A DNA stretch of 59,879 nt, taken from contig CANBQT010000014.1 of assembly GCA_947371755.1 (NCBI GenBank), positions 1 through 59,879 on the forward strand. Reading direction: 5' to 3'. Both the position numbers and the translations under genes were made by a program. This DNA comes from Chitinophagaceae bacterium (GTDB lineage Bacteria > Bacteroidota > Bacteroidia > Chitinophagales > Chitinophagaceae). The notes beneath the pieces are model-generated. The model ran no database searches. It worked only from the letters and a program-made list of their open reading frames with translations, and was not told the origin of the DNA. Positions 7,827-15,737 of the stretch are shown one piece after another (within the stretch, counting starts at the first letter, position 1; each line of letters opens with the position of its first letter).

Positions 7827-8475
7827 TAAATCATTCTTTATTTGGATAGCCGGAATATTATCCATTCTTCCAATAGTTTATTTAGCTGCTATTTATGCTG
7901 GTTTACCCAAGATGGTTCCAACCCATTTCGATATGGATGGCAGACCAAATGATTATAGCGAACGGTCGACCTTGATCCTCCTTACAATCTTTTTTAGTAT
8001 TTTATCTTTCGGTGTTTTTTTACTAATCACCAACCTTCCAAAATTCGACCCGAAAAAAACAGCTGGGCAATCCCCAGAACTTTTCCAAAATATGGGATTA
8101 ACTATTTCTGTCTTGTTCTGCTTTATCAACTTTGCCATCACGTATGCAGCGAAAAACAACGGGGAGAATATTACTTGGGTTATTTTTCCGGGATTAGGAA
8201 TATTTTTTGCCTTTCTTGGAAAATTTATGCGAGAGATCAAACCCAATTATTTTGCTGGTTTCAGAACTCCCTGGGCTTTGGAAAATGATGATAACTGGAG
8301 AGAAACACATTTACTGGCTGGTAGCATGTGGATTGGAGGAGGTATAGCCAGTGCAATCCTTACCATTGTTCTACCAACAGAATATAGATTCATTGCATTT
8401 ATGAGTATTATTGGAATCATTACTATTGTTCCATTTGTATACTCCTATCTCTTTTATAAAAAACAACAGCAATAA
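7819..8475 (+). CDS. DUF1648/SdpI-like membrane protein
   Basis: The 218-residue membrane protein has an N-terminal DUF1648 segment (PTHFDMDGRPNDYSERS near 33-50) and a C-terminal SdpI-type region (YFAGFRTPWALENDDNWRET) between hydrophobic helices. SdpI of Bacillus is an immunity protein and signal-transduction component against the SdpC toxin; most homologues are uncharacterised. Here it is the last gene of an overlapping polysaccharide-modification set, which is unexpected. It may guard the envelope or simply be carried along. Overlap with the deacetylase gene implies coupled translation. Confidence 0.8.
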   Translation: MNNKSFFIWIAGILSILPIVYLAAIYAGLPKMVPTHFDMDGRPNDYSERSTLILLTIFFSILSFGVFLLITNLPKFDPKKTAGQSPELFQNMGLTISVLFCFINFAITYAAKNNGENITWVIFPGLGIFFAFLGKFMREIKPNYFAGFRTPWALENDDNWRETHLLAGSMWIGGGIASAILTIVLPTEYRFIAFMSIIGIITIVPFVYSYLFYKKQQQ

Positions 8476-8499
8476 ATTCCCTTTCACTTATACCATTCT

Positions 8500-9093
8500 A
8501 TGAATCTGCTGGCCCACGCTTATCTATCATTTGATCAACCCGAGATCTTAGTCGGTAATATGATCAGTGATTATGTTAAAGGGAAAAAACAGTACGATTA
8601 CCCTATCGGCATACAGCATGGAATCAGGCTTCACAGAGCAATCGATCATTTTACAGACCACCATGAAGCAACTTATATAGGAAAGCATTTTTTTAAGTCG
8701 GAGGTAGGTTTATATGCAGGGGCATTTATGGATGTAGTTTATGATCATTTTCTAGCCCTGGATGCCAATGAACTAAATGAAAAAGAATGGGAACCTTTTA
8801 CACAAAACGTTTATCAGCAATTAAAAGAACATACCCTATTCTTACCTGAAAAGTTTGCATCGCAGCTACCTCATATGAGTTTGCATAATTGGTTGTTTCA
8901 TTACAGGTACCCAGCAGCTATCGAAAAGAGCTTTGGAGGATTGGTTAGAAGAACAAAATACCTTACTGACCACAAAGTTGCCTTTGAGATCTTCGAAAAT
9001 AATTATGATGCTTTAAAAGAACAATACCAGGCATTTTTCCCTGATGTTAAAAAATTTGCAGAATTCGAGTTAGCACGATTGCAAAGCAAATAG
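8500..9093 (+). CDS. Acyl carrier protein phosphodiesterase (AcpH) family protein
   Basis: The 197-residue protein matches the length and start of the AcpH/DUF479 family: MNLLAHAYLS, GNMISDYVKG and GIRLHRAIDHFTDHH with clustered His/Asp residues for metal binding. In E. coli AcpH removes the 4'-phosphopantetheine arm of acyl carrier protein. The Bacteroidota homologues have not been assigned that activity from this sequence alone, so the call is by family. The promoter of the next gene overlaps its 3' end. Confidence 0.8.
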   Translation: MNLLAHAYLSFDQPEILVGNMISDYVKGKKQYDYPIGIQHGIRLHRAIDHFTDHHEATYIGKHFFKSEVGLYAGAFMDVVYDHFLALDANELNEKEWEPFTQNVYQQLKEHTLFLPEKFASQLPHMSLHNWLFHYRYPAAIEKSFGGLVRRTKYLTDHKVAFEIFENNYDALKEQYQAFFPDVKKFAEFELARLQSK

Positions 9094-9106
9094 GCTCTTA
9101 TCTTTG
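9079..9106 (+). promoter_or_regulatory. Complete Bacteroidota promoter (TTG-N17-TATCTTTG)
   Basis: A -33 TTG at 9079-9081 (inside the end of the acpH-like gene), a 17-nt spacer and TATCTTTG at 9099-9106 match the Bacteroidota consensus in both boxes and in spacing. It drives the DUF2911 gene, whose ATG is at 9137. Confidence 0.7.
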
Positions 9107-9136
9107 CTCCATATCATTATAAACTCTTTTCTAACG

Positions 9137-9721
9137 ATGAAGCAATTTATAACAACCCTTTGTCTACTGTTTACCATTGCAGGTTTAACGCAACCAAAAC
9201 CTACAGAACTAGATAAGTCGCCCATGGATATGAGCTATTGGCCTGCGAATTATCCCATACTGAAAATGAGTGGTAAAGCAAAAGATCAGCCAATTGCAAG
9301 AATCATCTATGGCAGACCTTTGAAAAATGGCAGGATCATTTTCGGGGGCATCATCAAATACAATGAAATGTGGCGTTTAGGAGCGAATGAAGCGACAGAA
9401 ATAGAGACTTTTAAAACTTTAAAAATCGCAGGCAAAGTTTTACCAAAAGGGCGTTATACTGTTTATTGCTTACCCAATGAAAATAAATGGACGATCATTA
9501 TCAATAAAGACAATTTCTGTTGGGGAAATTTTACATACGATAGCAAAAAAGACCTGATCCGAACAGATATTGATGTAGAAAAAAATACCGAATCCGTAGA
9601 AGCATTTACGATGTATTTTGATGAAACAAAAAATGGCGCCAACCTGATTTTTCTTTGGGATGATATAAAAACAAGCCTTCCTATTATTTTGGTAGATGAT
9701 TCAAATTCTAAAAAGAAATAA
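9137..9721 (+). CDS. DUF2911 domain-containing secreted protein
   Basis: The 194-residue protein begins MKQFITTLCLLFTIAGLTQ, a signal peptide. The DUF2911 domain follows with ARIIYGRPLKNGRIIFG, WRLGANEATEIETF and LPKGRYTVYCLPNENKWTII, all typical. The family is common and often duplicated in Bacteroidota and has no known biochemical function; the fold is predicted beta-rich and periplasmic. The ATG at 9137 is chosen over an in-frame TTG at 9104, which is part of the -7 box. The gene ends 2 nt before the cystathionine gamma-synthase-type gene. Confidence 0.88.
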   Translation: MKQFITTLCLLFTIAGLTQPKPTELDKSPMDMSYWPANYPILKMSGKAKDQPIARIIYGRPLKNGRIIFGGIIKYNEMWRLGANEATEIETFKTLKIAGKVLPKGRYTVYCLPNENKWTIIINKDNFCWGNFTYDSKKDLIRTDIDVEKNTESVEAFTMYFDETKNGANLIFLWDDIKTSLPIILVDDSNSKKK

Positions 9722-9723
9722 TT

Positions 9724-10884
9724 ATGAGCAATCAAGAAAATAATTTGCGTCTAGGTACTACATATATCCATGCGGGAGCTGAACCAGATCCATCTACGGG
9801 TGCTATCATGACTCCTATATATCAAACCTCTACTTATGTGCAGCAAGCACCTGGAGTTAACAAAGGTTTTGAATACGCAAGAAGCCAGAACCCAACACGT
9901 AAGGCTTTAGAAGAAGCTTATGCTCAGATTGAACAGGCTAAGTATGGTTTGGCATTCAGTAGTGGTGTTGCAGCAACAGATGCTGTGATTAAACTATTAG
10001 AACCTGGTGATGAGGTAATTGCAGCAAATGATATGTATGGTGGAACTTATCGTTTGTTCACAAAAATTTTTGCAAAGTTTGGTATTAAATTTATTTATGT
10101 AGACACTACCGATGCAACAAATATCAGTAAAGCTGTTACAGCAAAAACAAAACTGATCTGGATAGAAACTCCTACCAATCCATTGATGAATATCACAGAT
10201 ATTTCGGCGGTAGCTGAAATATCAAAAAAAGCGAATGCAATCCTTTGTGTTGACAATACATTCGCATCTCCCTACCTTCAAAATCCATTAACACTTGGGG
10301 CAGATATTGTGATGCATTCTGCTACTAAATACCTTGGTGGACATAGTGATTTGATACAGGGATGCTTAATGATGAACGATACGGATTTACGAGAGCAATT
10401 ATATTTTATCCAAAAATCAAGTGGTGCAGTTCCAGGACCAATGGATTGCTTCCTTGTTTTACGAGGCATCAAAACCCTGCACGTTCGTATGCAAAGGCAT
10501 TGTGAGAACGGCGAAAAGGTTGCTCATTTTTTACGTAATCATCCGAAAGTTAAGAGGGTTTACTGGTGTGGATTCGAAGATCATCATAACTACAGCATCG
10601 CTAAAAAGCAAATGCGTGGTTTTGGTGGAATGATGAGCTTTACCCTACAAGATGATAGTGTTGAGAATGCCAAGCGTGTTTTAAGCAGTACCAAAGTATT
10701 TTCATTAGCCGAAAGTTTAGGCGGTGTTGAATCATTGATCAACCATCCAGCTTCCATGACTCATGCTTCCATCCCCAGGGAAGAAAGAATTAAAAACGGA
10801 CTAACCGACTCTTTGATCAGACTAAGTGTGGGCATTGAAGACGTGGAGGATCTTATTGAAGACCTGAATCAAGCAATTGGATAA
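9724..10884 (+). CDS. Cystathionine gamma-synthase/lyase-type PLP enzyme
   Basis: The 386-residue enzyme belongs to the Cys/Met metabolism PLP family (MetB/MetC/MccB). Motifs include YARSQNPTR (51-59, cofactor phosphate binding), MYGGTYRL near 104, CVDNTFASPYLQNPL and SATKYLGGHSDLI, where Lys202 forms the Schiff base. The C-terminal SLGGVESLINHPASMTHASI is also canonical. The sequence alone does not separate cystathionine gamma-synthase (methionine synthesis) from gamma-lyase (cysteine synthesis), so no symbol is given. It follows DUF2911 by 2 nt. Confidence 0.9.
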   Translation: MSNQENNLRLGTTYIHAGAEPDPSTGAIMTPIYQTSTYVQQAPGVNKGFEYARSQNPTRKALEEAYAQIEQAKYGLAFSSGVAATDAVIKLLEPGDEVIAANDMYGGTYRLFTKIFAKFGIKFIYVDTTDATNISKAVTAKTKLIWIETPTNPLMNITDISAVAEISKKANAILCVDNTFASPYLQNPLTLGADIVMHSATKYLGGHSDLIQGCLMMNDTDLREQLYFIQKSSGAVPGPMDCFLVLRGIKTLHVRMQRHCENGEKVAHFLRNHPKVKRVYWCGFEDHHNYSIAKKQMRGFGGMMSFTLQDDSVENAKRVLSSTKVFSLAESLGGVESLINHPASMTHASIPREERIKNGLTDSLIRLSVGIEDVEDLIEDLNQAIG

Positions 10885-10893
10885 AATTAAATA

Positions 10894-10914
10894 GTAAAAA
10901 TTAAAAAGTAAAAA
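10894..10914 (+). repeat. Heptamer tract GTAAAAA/TTAAAAA/GTAAAAA
   Basis: Three seven-base units of the [G/T]TAAAAA family lie 31 bases before palindrome copy 2, in the same order and orientation as at 3571-3668. Confidence 0.8.
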
Positions 10915-10945
10915 GAAGAATAAAGTTACATAAGCATAAAGGTTT

Positions 10946-11024
10946 CCCCTCCATCGCATGCGATGGAGGGGTGGCTGGAGCGGCTGAGCGAACAGACGGG
11001 GTGGTTGATCTCATCCAGAAATAC
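10946..11024 (+). repeat. GC-rich palindrome element, copy 2
   Basis: The 26-bp perfect palindrome (10946-10971; arm CCCCTCCATCGCA) is identical to copy 1 and is again followed after about 27 nt by GGGGTGGTTGA and a CAGAAA tail. It runs into the start of the TIGR02757 gene. A GTG at its last base opens a spurious in-frame N-terminal extension of that gene. Confidence 0.85.
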
Positions 11025-11030
11025 TCCATT

Positions 11031-11825
11031 ATGGATTTAGAAAATCAACAGAAATTAAAAGTTTTTTTGGATGAAAAAGTGGCCAAATACAATCAACCCG
11101 ATTTTATAGCCGCAGATCCTGTTTGCATACCCCATTTGTTTACGAAAAAACAGGACATAGAAATTGCAGGTTTTTTTGCTGCCATATTCGCCTGGGGCAA
11201 TAGAACTACTATCATCAAAAAGTCGAAGGAATTGATGCAATTGATGGATATGGCGCCCCACGAATTTTGTTTGAATCATTCAAATGATGATCTAAAAAAA
11301 CTCTTACAATTCAAACATCGCACATTCAATGCAACCGACCTATTGTATAGCATTGAATTTTTAAAACATCATTATCATACTCATAAGAGTCTTGAGTCTG
11401 CATTTTTCCCAGACGCTATTACAAAATCTTCAGGCAAGAATGTAGTTGAAAAAGGACTTATCTATTTTCACCACTATTTTTTTTCTTTGGAAGATGCTCC
11501 TAACAGAACAAGAAAACATATTGCAACCCCAGACAAAAATTCTGGTTGCAAAAGATTGAATATGTATTTGAGGTGGATGGTACGGAATGATAAAAAGGGA
11601 GTAGATTTTGGAATCTGGAAAAAGATTAAACCTTCAAACTTAATCTGTCCGATTGATGTGCACGTAGCTCGTGTTGCAAAACGCTTTCAACTTCTGGATC
11701 GAAAACAAGCAGATTGGGCTGCAGCCACAGAACTCACCGGATACTTGCGTACCTTAGATGCTACAGATCCCGTTAAATATGATTATGCACTATTTGGATT
11801 AGGGGTAATGGAAAAATACAGTTAA
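11031..11825 (+). CDS. TIGR02757 family protein
   Basis: The 264-residue protein matches the conserved family TIGR02757, seen widely in Bacteroidota and some other phyla, function unknown. Recognisable segments are YNQPDFIAADPVCIPHLF, DIEIAGFFAAIFAWGNRTTI, NMYLRWMVRNDKKGVDFGIW and the C-terminal LICPIDVHVARVAKRF. The PIDVHV and aspartate-rich end recall HhH-type DNA glycosylases, but that link is only suggestive. The ATG at 11031 fits the family N-terminus; upstream in-frame codons fall in the repeat element. The next gene starts 1 nt after the stop. Confidence 0.85.
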   Translation: MDLENQQKLKVFLDEKVAKYNQPDFIAADPVCIPHLFTKKQDIEIAGFFAAIFAWGNRTTIIKKSKELMQLMDMAPHEFCLNHSNDDLKKLLQFKHRTFNATDLLYSIEFLKHHYHTHKSLESAFFPDAITKSSGKNVVEKGLIYFHHYFFSLEDAPNRTRKHIATPDKNSGCKRLNMYLRWMVRNDKKGVDFGIWKKIKPSNLICPIDVHVARVAKRFQLLDRKQADWAAATELTGYLRTLDATDPVKYDYALFGLGVMEKYS

Positions 11826-11826
11826 T

Positions 11827-12111
11827 ATGAAAAGTAGCAATGATATCATCTCTTTAGAAAAATTATCCTTCGATGAGTTAGCCGCACATATCAATGAATT
11901 AATTGCAAAAGATTTTTCTAAACTCGTTTACTTACTATACGCAGTGGATGTTTCAGAAAAGAAATTAAAACAGATCTTAGCTGAACACCCTAATGAAGAC
12001 GCCGGCAAACTAATTGCGCTGATGATAGTAGAAAGACAAGAACAAAAAAGAAAGTCACGCGAACAATTTAAACTTCCGGAACAAGACATTCCTGAAGAGG
12101 ATAAATGGTAG
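11827..12111 (+). CDS. Small conserved-looking protein of unknown function
   Basis: The 94-residue acidic and lysine-rich protein has predicted long helices (SLEKLSFDELAAHINELIAK, then VDVSEKKLKQILAEHPNEDA) and a charged tail ending PEEDKW. It has no signal peptide, membrane segment or cysteine motif, and I do not recognise a family. The start lies 1 nt after the TIGR02757 stop, which argues that it is real and co-translated. The length and composition suggest a small cytoplasmic partner or regulator, but that is only a guess. Confidence 0.7.
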   Translation: MKSSNDIISLEKLSFDELAAHINELIAKDFSKLVYLLYAVDVSEKKLKQILAEHPNEDAGKLIALMIVERQEQKRKSREQFKLPEQDIPEEDKW

Positions 12112-12171
12112 ATACTTGATTTTTAACAGCGAGTAGTGCTCTACTCTTTTTAACCTATTTTCGTTATTCAA

Positions 12172-12179
12172 TAAGTTTG
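12172..12179 (+). promoter_or_regulatory. Bacteroidota -7 promoter box (TAAGTTTG) 3 nt before the start codon
   Basis: An exact TAnnTTTG match ends 3 nt before the ATG at 12183, so a transcript from it would have almost no leader. The TTG in the box is in frame with the gene and is not the likely start. Confidence 0.4.
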
Positions 12180-12182
12180 AAT

Positions 12183-13190
12183 ATGAAACTGGTTTCTTAC
12201 CTCAACGACGGACATGATCAATTGGCTTTTTTAGTAGACGGACTTTTGTATGATTGCGACCTTGTGCATCCTGAATTACCCAATAGCATGAATATGTTTT
12301 TACATTATTGGGATGATATGTATCCGATAGCACAACAGGTTGATGCTGCAATTAAATCGGGCCGTATTAATGCTGATAAAGGTGTTCCCTTGGAAGAATT
12401 GCAATTATTAGCACCTATTCCCTTTCCTACATCTTGCAGAGATGCATTTGCATTTCGACAACACGCCATAGCCACAAGAAAAAATCCAAATATTGATCTG
12501 AAAGAGGCCTATGATCAGTTTCCGGTTTTCTATTATAGCAATCATCATAGTATTCAAGGACCTGGCAATGTGGTATGTATGCCCGACCATTTGGATGAGC
12601 TCGACTTTGAATTAGAAGCTGCAATCGTAATTTGTAAGCATGGAAGAAATATCACAGCAGAAGAAGCAGATGAATATATTGGGGGACTCATGATCTTTAA
12701 TGATTTTAGTGCCCGTAAAATTCAACTGGAAGAAATGCAATTAAATCTTGGGCCCGCTAAAGGCAAAGACTTTGCTACAGCAATCGGTCCATGTCTTGTT
12801 ACTTTGGACGAGCTAGAAAAATTCGAAGTGCCAGCAGCTTTTGGTCATATTGGAAAGAATTGGAATCTTGAAATGAAATGTGCCGTAAATAACGAACAGG
12901 TAAGTGGCGGTAATTTATCGGAAATGCAATGGACCTTTGCAGAGATTATTGCCAGATGTTCCTATGGTGTAAATCTACAACCTGGTGATATCATCGGAAG
13001 CGGCACTGTAGGTACCGGTTGTTTTTTAGAACAAAATATCACTAATCAACTCAAAAACGAAAATGCTGTTTCTGTTTGGTTAAAGGAAGGAGACAGCATT
13101 GAATTGGAGATAGAAGGGTTGGGTATACTACGCAATACAATAGTAAAAGAAGAAAGTGATCTTTCTATCTTCAGCAAAAAGAAAATGTAG
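12183..13190 (+). CDS. Fumarylacetoacetate hydrolase family protein
   Basis: The 335-residue protein has the FAH C-terminal fold: CRDAYAF-like CRDAFAFRQH, NHHSIQGPGNVVCMP, the metal-binding DELDFELEAAIVICKHGRNI, GGLMIFNDFSARKIQ, GPAKGKDFATAIGPCL and PGDIIGSGTVGTGCFLE. FAH-family enzymes hydrolyse or decarboxylate beta-diketo acids in aromatic or sugar-acid breakdown. The exact substrate is not visible and no tyrosine-degradation genes are adjacent. It converges with the SDR gene across only 15 bp, where TAATTC/GAATTA forms a small inverted repeat. Confidence 0.87.
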   Translation: MKLVSYLNDGHDQLAFLVDGLLYDCDLVHPELPNSMNMFLHYWDDMYPIAQQVDAAIKSGRINADKGVPLEELQLLAPIPFPTSCRDAFAFRQHAIATRKNPNIDLKEAYDQFPVFYYSNHHSIQGPGNVVCMPDHLDELDFELEAAIVICKHGRNITAEEADEYIGGLMIFNDFSARKIQLEEMQLNLGPAKGKDFATAIGPCLVTLDELEKFEVPAAFGHIGKNWNLEMKCAVNNEQVSGGNLSEMQWTFAEIIARCSYGVNLQPGDIIGSGTVGTGCFLEQNITNQLKNENAVSVWLKEGDSIELEIEGLGILRNTIVKEESDLSIFSKKKM

Positions 13191-13205
13191 TAATTCTAAT
13201 TTGAA

Positions 13206-13904
13206 TTAAAGATCACCCAATTGTGGTCTTAAAATGATATCTTCTACCACTGCCTGAGGGGATAGTTGAGATGCAGCAAAAACCATTGTGGCAATATCAT
13301 TGGCTTCCATGATTCTATTAGGATCAATGCTTGCACCTTTCCAACTAGCACTCATAGTGGCTCCCGGCAATACAGCCGTTACTTTAATACCATTGGGTTT
13401 CATCTCTTCGCGTAAGTTTTTACTAAAACCTAACAATGCAAATTTACTAATGCTATAAGCACCTCCATTTGCATATGCATTCAAGGAAGCAATGGAACAG
13501 ATATTAAATATATGTCCGCTTTTTTGCGTGATCATGGTAGGTAATAAACGACGGGTAAGATGATAAGCACTATATAAATTTATTTCAAGCATTTTTTCAA
13601 GATGCCCTTCTGGTTCATTATGAATATTGCCTGGTATGAACTGTCCGGCATTATTGATGATGATATCTGGCGTACCAAATGACAAACACCAATCGGCAAA
13701 ATGAAAAATATCAGTTTTATTGCCCATATAGGTAGCCCTATAATTGATAATGGTATCGGGGTTATTTGCTTTAAGTTCATTTGCAGTTTCTAATAACTCA
13801 TTACCGTTTCTACTACAAATCAATAATTGATTACCTGGTTTTGCAAAAGCCATTGCAATTGCCTTACCTATTCCTTTAGATGCTCCTGTGATGATGATAT
13901 TCAT
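13206..13904 (-). CDS. SDR family oxidoreductase
   Basis: The 232-residue classical short-chain dehydrogenase/reductase has the nucleotide-binding TGASKGIG (6-13), NNAG (84-87) and the catalytic triad Ser137, Tyr150 and Lys154 in a YxxxK pattern. The Arg at about 32 in CSRNG suggests NADPH preference. The C-terminal part (LPGATMSASWKGASIDPNRI) resembles the group annotated as 3-ketoacyl reductase-like, but the substrate is open. It is divergent from the HAD gene across a 73-bp spacer and convergent with the FAH gene. Confidence 0.88.
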   Translation of the reverse strand: MNIIITGASKGIGKAIAMAFAKPGNQLLICSRNGNELLETANELKANNPDTIINYRATYMGNKTDIFHFADWCLSFGTPDIIINNAGQFIPGNIHNEPEGHLEKMLEINLYSAYHLTRRLLPTMITQKSGHIFNICSIASLNAYANGGAYSISKFALLGFSKNLREEMKPNGIKVTAVLPGATMSASWKGASIDPNRIMEANDIATMVFAASQLSPQAVVEDIILRPQLGDL

Positions 13905-13977
13905 AAATACGTTTTGCTCGGCTAAGTTCGTTCATTTTTAGGAATCCTTCGATTGTATTTGTTCGTATTTTGTGCCC

Positions 13978-14673
13978 ATGCAATATCAACAGCTATTTTT
14001 CGACCTTGATCATACGCTTTGGGATTTCGAATCAAATTCAAAAGAAACTCTGAATGACCTATACGAAAATAATTTATTGATAGAAAGGGGTGTGTTAGAT
14101 TTTGAACAATTTTTTACGCATTATAGTCATCACAACCACCGTTTATGGGATAGATATACGAAAGGCTTTATTAGACAGGAGGAATTACGTTGGAAAAGGA
14201 TGTGGTTGGCTTTACTGGAATTTAAAATTGCCGATGAGCCACTGGCCAAAAAAATGTCGGTCCAGTTTTTAGAAAAATTACCTACAAAGAAAAAACTGTT
14301 CCCATATACTATTGAGATTCTTGACTACTTAAAAAACAAGCATTACAAACTGCATCTTGTAACTAATGGATTTGAATCGGTACAACATAATAAACTAAGG
14401 GAGAGTAATCTAACGAAATACTTTGATCAGGTAATAACTTCAGAAGCAAGTAATAGTTTAAAGCCAAATAAGGAGATTTTTGAATATGCCCTTCAAAAAG
14501 CGGGAGCAAAATTATCAGAGAGTATCATGATCGGCGACAACCAGGATGCAGATATTCAGGGGGGCATCAATGCAGGCATGGATACCATTTTTGTAAACCA
14601 TTTGCAAGTAGAGCCTACTGTAAAAGCAACATATATGATTCACCACTTAAAAGAACTGGAAAATATTTTATAA
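13978..14673 (+). CDS. HAD hydrolase, YjjG-type pyrimidine nucleotidase family
   Basis: The 231-residue HAD phosphatase has motif I FFDLDHTLWDFESNS (Asp9 nucleophile, Asp11), motif II LVTNGFE, Lys in SNSLKPNKEIFEYAL and motif IV MIGDNQDADIQGG. The DLDHTLWDF start is typical of YjjG, which dephosphorylates non-canonical pyrimidine nucleotides and protects against mutagenic bases. The ATG at 13978 is preferred; a GTG two codons earlier is less likely. TATTTTG at 13966-13972 is a near match to a -7 box, only 5 nt from the start. Confidence 0.85.
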   Translation: MQYQQLFFDLDHTLWDFESNSKETLNDLYENNLLIERGVLDFEQFFTHYSHHNHRLWDRYTKGFIRQEELRWKRMWLALLEFKIADEPLAKKMSVQFLEKLPTKKKLFPYTIEILDYLKNKHYKLHLVTNGFESVQHNKLRESNLTKYFDQVITSEASNSLKPNKEIFEYALQKAGAKLSESIMIGDNQDADIQGGINAGMDTIFVNHLQVEPTVKATYMIHHLKELENIL

Positions 14674-14677
14674 AAAA

Positions 14678-14705
14678 AAAGCCGTCCCCTGTTCAGGACG
14701 GCTTT
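14678..14705. terminator. Bidirectional terminator hairpin
   Basis: The arms AAAGCCGTCC and GGACGGCTTT flank an 8-nt loop; nine A on the left form the T tract for minus-strand transcripts. It lies between the convergent HAD and small secreted protein genes. Confidence 0.85.
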
Positions 14706-14758
14706 ACTATTTTTTGAATTTTGAATTCTAACTTTTGACTTGATAAGTCAAGTTACCA

Positions 14759-14965
14759 TTAAGCTTTAGTCTTAGGAGTTTCTTTTGCTTCTTTATCCTT
14801 GCTACCACAATCTTTTCCGTCTTTTTTGCAAGACTCTTTTCCATTAGCGTCTTTTTTGCAGCACTCTTTTCCAGATGCTTTCTTTTTATCTTTTCCACCT
14901 TCATTAGCAAATGCTACGCCAGTAAATAAAAATGCTGCAGTAGCGAATACAAGTAATTTTTTCAT
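14759..14965 (-). CDS. Tiny Lys/Cys-rich secreted protein, unknown function
   Basis: The 68-residue protein has a signal peptide (MKKLLVFATAAFLFTGVAFA, cut before NEGG). The mature part of about 48 residues is almost only Lys, Asp/Glu, Gly, Ser and four Cys (Cys35, 36, 46, 53). It contains a doubled unit, GKECCKKD and GKESCKKD. Paired cysteines with acidic and basic residues might bind metal or form disulphides in the periplasm. No family is recognised. It follows the psd gene on the same strand after 52 nt and ends before a strong terminator, so it is likely the last gene of that transcript. Confidence 0.75.
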   Translation of the reverse strand: MKKLLVFATAAFLFTGVAFANEGGKDKKKASGKECCKKDANGKESCKKDGKDCGSKDKEAKETPKTKA

Positions 14966-15017
14966 AATGGTCTTAATTTTAATAAACCGAATTTATGGAA
15001 TTTTAAATAAACAACTG

Positions 15018-15674
15018 TTACCAGCTTGCTAAAATAGTAGTTCCACCCTTCACTACCTGATTCAATTCTACATGAATTTTAGCGGTTAACGGCAATAATA
15101 GATCAACTCTGCTTCCAAATTTAATAAACCCATATTCTTCTGTTTGTTTCACTTGTTGGCCAACTTTAGTGTAATTACAGATTCTTTTCGCCAATGCTCC
15201 GGCTATTTGCTTGTAAAGTATTTCACCGTGAGGGTTCTTCACAACTACACTCCAACGTTCATTTTCTGTGGATGATTTTGGGTGCCATGCCACCAGGTAT
15301 TTCCCTTTATGATATTGGTTGTATACGACTTCTCCATCTACCGGATTCCTATTCACATGAACATTTGCGGGGCTCATGAAAACACTCAACTGAATTCTTT
15401 TATCTTTAAAATATTCCGAATCTATAACTTCTTCAATTACAACCACTTTTCCATCAGCTGGGCAAATAATTTGATCTGCTTGAATGGTATAAACCCTATT
15501 AGGGATCCTGAAAAACGACACCAAAAACAAGAAAATGCCTAGTGTAATGATAAAAATTGAAAATGCCAACCATGGCATGGAAGCACTTAAAAAGGTAAAC
15601 GAAATTAAATTGAGTACCCCAAAGATCAGGGCTCCTATTCCAATAGATTGATATCCTTCTTTATGTATCGTCAT
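15018..15674 (-). CDS. psd: Phosphatidylserine decarboxylase proenzyme (short type)
   Basis: The 218-residue enzyme decarboxylates phosphatidylserine to phosphatidylethanolamine. The N-terminus has two membrane helices (about 10-52). The central part carries VFMSPANVHVNRNPVDGEV, with the conserved His residues. KFGSRVDLLLP near 185 holds the self-cleavage site Gly187-Ser188, where Ser becomes the pyruvoyl group. The length fits the short, archaeal-like Psd family. It lies 63 nt behind cdsA on the same strand, which fits phospholipid synthesis. Confidence 0.92.
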   Translation of the reverse strand: MTIHKEGYQSIGIGALIFGVLNLISFTFLSASMPWLAFSIFIITLGIFLFLVSFFRIPNRVYTIQADQIICPADGKVVVIEEVIDSEYFKDKRIQLSVFMSPANVHVNRNPVDGEVVYNQYHKGKYLVAWHPKSSTENERWSVVVKNPHGEILYKQIAGALAKRICNYTKVGQQVKQTEEYGFIKFGSRVDLLLPLTAKIHVELNQVVKGGTTILASW

Positions 15675-15737
15675 TTTTTAGTCTTGAATTGCAAATGTAA
15701 TAGTTGTTCTAATTCCTTAAGCTTATTCGATTACCCA

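Noticed and set aside
11031..12111. Toxin-antitoxin pair
   Set aside because: The 1-nt spacing is suggestive, but TIGR02757 is a large conserved family, and the small second protein has no antitoxin-like DNA-binding motif.
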